Shown in pieces: positions 57,683 through 64,000 of a stretch of 64,000 nucleotides of DNA (the stretch's first letter is position 1; the number at the start of each line of letters is the position of its first letter). Origin of the DNA: Buchnera aphidicola (Nurudea yanoniella) (GTDB taxonomy: Bacteria; Pseudomonadota; Gammaproteobacteria; Enterobacterales; Enterobacteriaceae); contig CP140036.1 of assembly GCA_039829995.1 (NCBI GenBank), positions 496,001 to 560,000 on the forward strand, written 5' to 3'. The notes beneath the pieces are model-generated. The model saw only the letters and a list, made by a program, of their open reading frames with translations, made no database searches and was not told the DNA's origin. A program made the position numbers and the translations under genes.

Positions 57683-58779
57683 TTTGTTTTTCTACGAGAC
57701 AACAATTTAGAGATAACATCACCGATTTCACTAGTACTAACAAATTTATAGTTACTATTCGATATATCCTTTGTTCTATAGCCTAAACTTAATACTTCAT
57801 ATATTACTGAATCAATAGTATCTGCTATAAAATCTAATTTAAAACTGTATCTCATTAACAAGCTTATAGACAGAATTAAAGAAATAGGATTAGCTACGTT
57901 TTTTCCTTGAATATCAGGCGCTGAACCACCTGCTGGTTCATATAAACCAAATTCCTCCTCGTTTAAACTAGCAGATGGAAGCAATCCTAAAGATCCAGAA
58001 ATAATTGCACATTCATCAGAAATTATATCTCCAAACAAATTAGAACATAAAATCACATCGAAACTTTTTGGATCACTAATGATTTTCATTACAGCGTTAT
58101 CAATATATAAATGCGACAATTTTACTTGTGGATAATTTATAGCTACCTTATTGACAGTTTCTCTCCACAATACAGAAGTATCCAATACATTAGCTTTATC
58201 TATTGAAGTAAGATTACATTTTCTACCTGATGCTAATTTAAACGCTATATGGGCAATTCTTTCAATTTCGAATTCATAATATAATTCAGTATCAAACGAA
58301 TATTTTCTAGAATTTTTATATCTTGTACCTTTTGGAATGCCAAAATAAATACCACTTGTTAATTCCCGTACACATAAAATATTAAATCCTCCTTTAATGA
58401 TATCAGGACGAAGAGGAGATAACTGCTCTAAACCAGGATATAATTGAGAAGGTCTTAAATTTGCAAATAAATTGAAATATTTCCTTAAAGGAAGCAAAGC
58501 AGCCCTTTCTGGTTGCAAACAAGAAGGCAATTTGTTCCATTTCGGACCTCCAACAGAACCAAATAAAATAGCATCAGAATTTTTACATCCATCTATCGTA
58601 TCTTGTGGTAATGCTGTACCATATTTATCTATTGCTATTCCTCCAACATCATATTCTTGTGTTTGAATATCTATATTAAAATTTTGGCGAAGAACTTGTA
58701 AAATCTTATATCCTTCTCGCATCACTTCTGGACCAATACCATCACCTGGTAGAACAGAAATTTTATATTTTCGATTCAT
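57679..58779 (-). CDS. leuB: 3-isopropylmalate dehydrogenase
   Basis: 366 residues from the ATG at 58779 (363 in E. coli). A TTG at 58785, eight bases after AAGGA, is an alternative start. SVLPGDGIGPEVM, SVGGPKW, the DNLFGDIISDE-like segment SNLFGDIISDECA and YEPAGGSAPDIQGK are conserved. It oxidises 3-isopropylmalate with NAD. It is the first gene of the leuBCD unit here. Confidence 0.96.
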   Translation of the reverse strand: MNRKYKISVLPGDGIGPEVMREGYKILQVLRQNFNIDIQTQEYDVGGIAIDKYGTALPQDTIDGCKNSDAILFGSVGGPKWNKLPSCLQPERAALLPLRKYFNLFANLRPSQLYPGLEQLSPLRPDIIKGGFNILCVRELTSGIYFGIPKGTRYKNSRKYSFDTELYYEFEIERIAHIAFKLASGRKCNLTSIDKANVLDTSVLWRETVNKVAINYPQVKLSHLYIDNAVMKIISDPKSFDVILCSNLFGDIISDECAIISGSLGLLPSASLNEEEFGLYEPAGGSAPDIQGKNVANPISLILSISLLMRYSFKLDFIADTIDSVIYEVLSLGYRTKDISNSNYKFVSTSEIGDVISKLLSRRKTK

Positions 58780-58785
58780 ATGCAA

Positions 58786-59142
58786 TGAAAATTTCCTTAT
58801 ATTTTATAAATACTTAAACTTTCAAAAAATTAAAAATCAGCATTGTGAAACCATTTTAAGACACCATTTTTGTAAAATATGTATAATTATTCAAATTACT
58901 TAAATTTCTAAAAATTTTAAATACAAAAATTATTTGAAAGTTAAAAATATTTGCAATGAAATAATTATTACTTTAAAATATTGAAATTTTCAAAAATTCT
59001 ACTCATGTTATGATTTTCAAAAAAAGATGTCTTTGAAATAAATTCTTAAATTGCATTTTCATGAAATAATCAATATTACTACTATATAATATTTTTATTT
59101 GCTATTAAAATAATATATTTAAAATAATTTTATATTACAATA
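58786..59142. other. Divergent spacer between leuB and yggS
   Basis: About 360 bases between divergent genes. A/T-rich with no frame or hairpin that can be supported. It must hold the leuBCD promoter; no leucine-rich leader peptide or attenuator was seen. Confidence 0.45.
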
Positions 59143-59817
59143 ATGTCTATGTTAAAAATATTAAAAAATTTAAAAAAAATAAGAAAAAAAATCACATATA
59201 TAAAAAATAAATATGAATGTTCTCAACAAAATATAAGACTTTTAGCTGTTAGTAAATTTCGTTCTATTTCAGAAATACAAACAGCAAAATTATACAAACA
59301 ACGTGAATTTGGAGAAAACTATGTACAAGAAAGTTTATTAAAAATTAAAAAACTACAAAACATTAAATGGCACTTTATTGGACAAATTCAATCTAATAAA
59401 GCGCATATAATTGCTAAAAATTTCTCTTGGTGTCATACTGTAGAAAACGAAAAAATAGCTAAAATTCTAGATAAACACTGTTTTGAAAACAAAAAAAAAT
59501 TAAATGTATTAATACAAGTAAATATTAGAAACAAATACATTACATCTCAAATAAATATAAAAAATTTTAAAATTTTAATTAAAAAAATATTAATTTTAAA
59601 AAACCTAAATTTACGAGGAATAATGGGAATGCCATATAAACACATTAATTATAATGATCAAATTAAATCATATAAAAATATAAAACCATATTTTTCTATT
59701 ATGAAAGACTTGCATTCTTATGCAGATACTATCTCAATTGGAACTAGTCACGATATAAAAGCTGCAATACTCTCAGGCAGTACATTATTAAGAATAGGAT
59801 CACAAATTTTTGACTAA
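59143..59817 (+). CDS. yggS: YggS family PLP-binding protein
   Basis: 224 residues (234 in E. coli). The PLP lysine is in LLAVSKFRSI near residue 37. FGENYVQESLLKI, WHFIGQIQSNKAHIIA and RGIMGMPY are family signatures, and GTSHDIKAAILSGSTLLRIG forms the phosphate-binding end. It is involved in PLP homeostasis and has no known catalytic activity. It resumes the E. coli order yqgF-yggS-hemW. Confidence 0.95.
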   Translation: MSMLKILKNLKKIRKKITYIKNKYECSQQNIRLLAVSKFRSISEIQTAKLYKQREFGENYVQESLLKIKKLQNIKWHFIGQIQSNKAHIIAKNFSWCHTVENEKIAKILDKHCFENKKKLNVLIQVNIRNKYITSQINIKNFKILIKKILILKNLNLRGIMGMPYKHINYNDQIKSYKNIKPYFSIMKDLHSYADTISIGTSHDIKAAILSGSTLLRIGSQIFD

Positions 59818-59911
59818 ATATAAATTTAAGAAATTTATATCTTATAAAAAATAAATATCGTTATAATTGTTTATTAACTTTTTAAGTTAGAAACGTATTT
59901 CCTCAAAAAAA

Positions 59912-61006
59912 ATGACTAATTTACCTAAATTAAGTTTATACATTCATATTCCTTGGTGTAAAAAAATATGTTCGTATTGTGATTTTAATGTTTTTCAAAA
60001 AAACAGAAAAATTGAAGAAGATAAATATATCAAACATCTTTTACAAGATTTAAAAAATGATGTTGTTTTATCTTCAAAAAGAAAAATTGAAACAATTTTC
60101 ATTGGAGGAGGATCACCAGGTTTATTTAAAAAAACATCTATTAAATATTTATTGGACTCAATAAAAGAAATAATCCTTATTTCTAAAAGTGCTGAAATAA
60201 CTATAGAATTAAATCCTACAATATCAGAACTTAATAAATTTTTACATTATAAATACTCTGGAATAAATCGATTTTCTATAGGAATACACAATGTTAATAA
60301 TAATCAACTCAAAATACTAAAAAATTTGAAAAATTTTACAATTAAAAATGTAAATTTAAATCTAATGTATGGATTACCTCAACAAACTTTAAAAAAGTCT
60401 CTTCTAGATTTAAATAAAATAATTGATTTAAATTCAAAACATATTTCCTGGTATCCATTTTATCTAGAACCTAAAAATTCTTTGTATTATAAAAAAATAA
60501 AATTACCTGATCATGATATTATGTGGAATATGTACAAAAAAGGAGAACAAAAATTAAAAAAAGCAGGATATACAAAATATGCAATATCCGAATATTCTAA
60601 AAAAAAATATAAATGTCGCCATAACTTGAACTACTGGAGATTTGGAGACTATCTTGGAATAGGTTGTGGAGCACATGGAAAAATAACACAAAATAATGGA
60701 AATATTATTAGAACTATAAAAGAAAAAAATCCTAAGAAATTTATGTATACAAATTATATATATAAAAAATATATTGTCCCAAAACATCAATTACCATATG
60801 AATTTTTTTCCAATTATTTTAGATTATATGAACAAATACCTAAAAATAATTTTAAAAAATATACTAGTATTGAAGAATATACCATTCAAAATGAAATTAA
60901 AAAATCTATTTCTCAAAAATATCTAATAGAAACAAAAAAATACTGGAAAACAACAAAAAAAGGAAAACTATTTTTAGATTCTTTTTTAAAATTATTTATA
61001 AAATAA
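59912..61006 (+). CDS. hemW: Radical SAM protein HemW (YggW)
   Basis: 364 residues (378 in E. coli). The radical SAM cluster motif Cys-x3-Cys-x2-Cys is in PWCKKICSYCDF near residue 16-23; FIGGGSPGLF, ELNPT and RFSIGIHNVNNNQLK follow, then NLMYGLPQQT. The HemW-type Cys-Asp/Asn-Phe pattern after the last cysteine distinguishes it from HemN. It is proposed to carry heme to respiratory enzymes. No heme synthesis gene is in this window. Confidence 0.94.
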   Translation: MTNLPKLSLYIHIPWCKKICSYCDFNVFQKNRKIEEDKYIKHLLQDLKNDVVLSSKRKIETIFIGGGSPGLFKKTSIKYLLDSIKEIILISKSAEITIELNPTISELNKFLHYKYSGINRFSIGIHNVNNNQLKILKNLKNFTIKNVNLNLMYGLPQQTLKKSLLDLNKIIDLNSKHISWYPFYLEPKNSLYYKKIKLPDHDIMWNMYKKGEQKLKKAGYTKYAISEYSKKKYKCRHNLNYWRFGDYLGIGCGAHGKITQNNGNIIRTIKEKNPKKFMYTNYIYKKYIVPKHQLPYEFFSNYFRLYEQIPKNNFKKYTSIEEYTIQNEIKKSISQKYLIETKKYWKTTKKGKLFLDSFLKLFIK

Positions 61007-61333
61007 AATGATATTTAAATGTCAACAATATCTAAAAATTGATACGATCACTTTATAATAAATTAAGTATATTCATAAATATAGTGTATTATTAAATAAT
61101 ATTTAAATAAAATTTAAAATTTACAATATATAGAAAAATATTTTTGTGAATTGGTTATATATTAAATTCAAAAAATTTTTAAAAAAATAATTTAACTGAA
61201 TTTATAAATATTATTTCTTAAAAAACCAATACATATTATTATTTCATACAAAAACATACATAAACAAAATTTTTACACTATAATTAAATAAAAAATTTAC
61301 AAAAAAATCAATTATTATATATAAAATATTAAA
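61007..61333. other. Gene-free spacer between hemW and mutY
   Basis: About 330 A/T-rich bases. E. coli has yggM, ansB, yggN, yggL and trmB here. No remnant can be recognised. Confidence 0.45.
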
Positions 61334-62371
61334 ATGAATACATTATTTTCACAATTAGTTTTAAATTGGTATCATGAAAACGGGAGAAAAAATTTACCTT
61401 GGAAAAAATATATAAATCCATATAATATATGGATATCAGAAATTATGTTGCAACAAACACAAGTAAAAACGGTAATTCCATATTACGAAAAATTTATAAA
61501 AAATTTTCCTAACATTAAAATATTAGCTAATGCTACTATAGATCACATACTTCACGTATGGAGTGGTTTAGGATATTATTCAAGAGCACATAATGTTCAT
61601 AGCACAGCTAAAATTATTTTAAAAAATTATAAAGGAAAATTTCCCAATAATTTTATTGACATTGTAAAACTTCCAGGAATAGGTCGTACTACAGCAGGAG
61701 CTATCCTATCATTCGGATTTAATTTCCATGCATGTATTCTTGATTGCAATATAAGAAGAATTCTATTAAGATACTTTAAACTGCACGAACATACTGCAAA
61801 AAATTCTGAAAAAAAATTATGGTCTATAATAGAATCATTAACACCAATACATAATTCAAATAAGTTTAATCAAGCTATAATGGATCTAGGATCCCTTATT
61901 TGTTTAAGATCAAGACCTAATTGCAAAATATGTCCATTAAACAAAAAATGTTTTTATTTTTCTAAAAAAAAATGGAGTACATTAAATCCGATTACTACAC
62001 AAAAAAAAATCTCAAAAAAAACTATCTTTTTTTTAATTATTTTATACAAAAATTTAATTTTTTTACGTAAAAATAAAATAAGCACAATATGGAAAGGACT
62101 ATATTGTTTTCCAATATTTTCCAATCAATTAGAAATTTTAGAATGGATAAAAAATAAAAAAATTAAAATAAAAAATCAAAAAATATCTACAACGTTTATA
62201 CATAAACTTTCTCATATTCAACTTTTTTGTATTCCTATAAGTATACAAATAAAAAATTTATTTTCTATCAATGAAGTTGACAAACACTTATGGTTCAATA
62301 AAAATAATCCTCAACGTATAGGATTACCATCTCCTATAAAAAAAATTATAAATAATACGTCCCATTTTTAA
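61334..62371 (+). CDS. mutY: Adenine DNA glycosylase MutY
   Basis: 345 residues (350 in E. coli). The catalytic Glu is in SEIMLQQTQV, the hairpin PGIGRTTAGAIL near 112 and the catalytic Asp D137 in LDCNIRR. The 4Fe-4S ligands follow the pattern C-x6-C-x2-C-x5-C in CLRSRPNCKICPLNKKC. The C-terminal MutT-like domain that senses 8-oxoG is present. It removes A paired with 8-oxoG. The Gly after the catalytic Asp (LDGNV in E. coli) is Cys here, unusual for the family. Confidence 0.96.
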   Translation: MNTLFSQLVLNWYHENGRKNLPWKKYINPYNIWISEIMLQQTQVKTVIPYYEKFIKNFPNIKILANATIDHILHVWSGLGYYSRAHNVHSTAKIILKNYKGKFPNNFIDIVKLPGIGRTTAGAILSFGFNFHACILDCNIRRILLRYFKLHEHTAKNSEKKLWSIIESLTPIHNSNKFNQAIMDLGSLICLRSRPNCKICPLNKKCFYFSKKKWSTLNPITTQKKISKKTIFFLIILYKNLIFLRKNKISTIWKGLYCFPIFSNQLEILEWIKNKKIKIKNQKISTTFIHKLSHIQLFCIPISIQIKNLFSINEVDKHLWFNKNNPQRIGLPSPIKKIINNTSHF

Positions 62372-62399
62372 AAATTAAATAATAGGATTATAAATTAAA

Positions 62400-62645
62400 A
62401 TGAAAAAAAATATATTTTGCTATTTTTTAAAAAAAAATGCCATTGGTTTAAAAAATCCTCCTTATCCAGGAGAAATAGGAAAAAAAATCTATAAAAAAAT
62501 TTCGAAAATAGCATGGAAAAAATGGATCATTCAACAAACTAAAATTATAAACGAAAAAAAATTAAATATGTTAAATTATAATGATCGAAAAATTTTAGAA
62601 AAAAATATGATAAACTTTCTTTTTTCAAAACAAGAACACAATTAA
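62400..62645 (+). CDS. yggX: YggX family protein (Fe-S protection/iron trafficking)
   Basis: 81 residues (91 in E. coli, which has a longer tail). CYFLKKNAIGLKNPPYPGEI, GKKIYKKISKIAWKKW and INEKKLNMLNYNDR are the family pattern. The single Cys at position 7 or 8 is kept. It is associated with oxidative protection of Fe-S proteins and follows mutY by 28 bases, as in E. coli. Confidence 0.94.
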   Translation: MKKNIFCYFLKKNAIGLKNPPYPGEIGKKIYKKISKIAWKKWIIQQTKIINEKKLNMLNYNDRKILEKNMINFLFSKQEHN

Positions 62646-62728
62646 AAAAAGAAAAAATTTCTTATAAACATACAATATTTTCATTAAAAACATAAAAAAC
62701 AATCTGAAATAGTATTATATATAAAAAT

Positions 62729-63544
62729 ATGATTAATAGAATTAATTATTCAAATACAAAAATATGTAACATCTTAATATTTGATTCAGGATTAGGCGGA
62801 TTATCGATTTACAAAAAACTACAATATTATTTCCCTCACATAAATTATGTTTATGCATTTGATAATGAATTTTTTCCATACGGAAATAAAAAAAAATCTC
62901 TTATCTTTAGTAGATGTTCAAAAATCATTAATAAAATTTCTAAAAATATTAATATTACTATAGCAATACTTGCATGCAATACAATCAGCGTTACTAGTTT
63001 AACATCATTAAAAAAAATTTTTCATTTTCCAATAATTGGAATTACACCAGATATAAAAAAAGCTATTACATTAACTAAAACTAACATAATTGGATTACTT
63101 GCCACTAAAACTACTATTAATCATTATAATATTCAAAATAAAATTATGTCACTGCTCCCTAAAATTATTGTGAAAACATTACATCATGAAAAACTAGTAA
63201 AAATAGCAGAAAAAAAAGTGAAATGCAATTTAATCAATAAAAATCAAATCAATAAAATACTCAAACCATGGTCTTCAAAAAAAAATAAAATTGATACAGT
63301 GATAATTGGTTGCACACATTTTAATTTTTTAAAAAATGAAATTCAAAATATATTTTTTAAAAAAATCCACATTGTAAGTTCTAATGTAAAAATATCAAAC
63401 AATATATTCAATATAGTAAAAAAATGCAATTACAAAAAAAATCAAAACATCGTATTTTTTTCAAAGTTTGAGAACAATCATATATTTATATTAAAACTAT
63501 TTAAAAAATATAAATTTCAAAAATTTAAAAAACTCAATATCTAA
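62729..63544 (+). CDS. murI: Glutamate racemase
   Basis: 271 residues (285 in E. coli). FDSGLGGLSIYKKL with D19, the catalytic cysteines in LACNTISVTS (C83) and IIGCTHF are all present. It makes D-glutamate for peptidoglycan, showing that cell-wall synthesis is kept. It lies beside yggX and converges with sbcB. Confidence 0.95.
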   Translation: MINRINYSNTKICNILIFDSGLGGLSIYKKLQYYFPHINYVYAFDNEFFPYGNKKKSLIFSRCSKIINKISKNINITIAILACNTISVTSLTSLKKIFHFPIIGITPDIKKAITLTKTNIIGLLATKTTINHYNIQNKIMSLLPKIIVKTLHHEKLVKIAEKKVKCNLINKNQINKILKPWSSKKNKIDTVIIGCTHFNFLKNEIQNIFFKKIHIVSSNVKISNNIFNIVKKCNYKKNQNIVFFSKFENNHIFILKLFKKYKFQKFKKLNI

Positions 63545-63625
63545 AATACATATTATTTTTTAATAAATAAAATCCATATTTTTTTATTAACTAGTTTAAA
63601 AAATTAATAAAATTTTATAAAACTA

Positions 63626-64000
63626 TTAACTAAAAAAATTTTTTCTGAATTGATTTACATATCTCAGTAAATCTTTTAACAATAATATGTTCTTAAAATT
63701 ATTTTTATTTAATTTTAATAAATGTAAAATATTCTTCGTGTATTCATGTATATTAGTTGTATTTTGTACTTTTTTACAATATTTCATCCAAAAAAAATTT
63801 TCTTTATCATTCAACATATGAGGATAATTTCTAGCTATACAGCGCATGAAGAGATTTTTTATTTTATTGTTAGAAATAAATATATTTCTATCAAAAATAT
63901 TATTTTTTAGAGATACATTTAAAATTTTAATAATTTTTTTTTCTGTATTACTAAAAAAACCATCGTATATTTGTAAATCTACATTATTTTGTTTTGATAT
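63626..64000 (-). CDS. sbcB: Exodeoxyribonuclease I, C-terminal part (cut by window end)
   Basis: The minus-strand frame is open to the window edge and gives the last 124 residues. NNVDLQIYDGFFSNTEKKII matches E. coli SbcB DNVDAQLYNGFFSDADR, and the later RCIARNYPHMLND and LLLKDLLRYVNQF match RARNFPGTLD and LLKALWQYAEEI. ExoI degrades single-stranded DNA from the 3' end and takes part in mismatch repair and recombination. The exonuclease domain lies beyond position 64000, so integrity cannot be judged. It converges with murI. Confidence 0.88.
   Translation of the reverse strand: MSKQNNVDLQIYDGFFSNTEKKIIKILNVSLKNNIFDRNIFISNNKIKNLFMRCIARNYPHMLNDKENFFWMKYCKKVQNTTNIHEYTKNILHLLKLNKNNFKNILLLKDLLRYVNQFRKNFFS

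Overview
The window is a very AT-rich bacterial chromosome segment. Its gene set and its local gene order relative to E. coli identify it as the reduced genome of the aphid endosymbiont Buchnera aphidicola. Proteins align best by eye with E. coli orthologues over their whole length. The order follows E. coli with many genes lost. Ribosomal genes are split so that a tRNA-Glu/23S/5S cluster stands alone without 16S. No phage, insertion sequence or CRISPR array is visible. The leucine operon lies on the chromosome here, whereas many Aphidinae symbionts carry it on a plasmid, so a non-Aphidinae lineage is likely (inference).

Layout. 1-7754: mdlB, the 4.5S RNA gene ffs (minus), dnaX, ybaB, htpG, adk, tRNA-Arg(UCU), folD. 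7825-14023: cysS, ybeD, cspE, then on the minus strand aroE-tsaC and the tRNA-Glu/23S/5S cluster. 14024-15490: def-fmt. 16004-36627: one 20.6 kb co-directional minus-strand block, fkpA-tusDCB-rpsL-rpsG-fusA-tuf followed by the complete S10, spc and alpha operons down to rplQ. 37243-44835: tsgA, trpS, rpe, aroB, aroK, tRNA-Ser(GGA), deoD, deoB. 45261-46258: a decayed ansA. 46318-53470: nfuA, bioH, ssb, dnaB, gshB, yqgE, yqgF. 53622-58779: leuBCD and a separate leuA, minus strand. 59143-64000: yggS, hemW, mutY, yggX, murI and the 3' end of sbcB.

The genes give a minimal translation apparatus (27 ribosomal proteins, EF-G, EF-Tu, RNA polymerase alpha, SecY, SRP RNA, tRNA thiolation), replication and limited repair (DnaX, DnaB, SSB, MutY, ExoI), and biosynthesis that serves the host: the shikimate steps aroB, aroE and aroK towards aromatic amino acids, and leuABCD for leucine. 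Folate C1 metabolism, glutathione synthesis and a few transporters (MdlB, SecY, TsgA) remain.

The most notable observations are these. (1) The 23S gene lacks about 1.67 kb internally, from mid domain II to the peptidyl-transferase region, which would be lethal if it were the only copy, so an assembly error must be excluded first. (2) Two genes, rpmC and tsgA, are each broken by one base in an A10 tract next to the start codon, in a genus where RNA polymerase slippage at poly(A) is known to rescue such genes. (3) The leu genes are in the order B-C-D...A, a circular permutation of the operon, as expected if a circular leucine plasmid had integrated or been exchanged with the chromosome. (4) A consensus promoter sits so close to rpsJ that the leader used for L4 autoregulation of the S10 operon appears to be gone. 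No wholly new multi-gene system was found.
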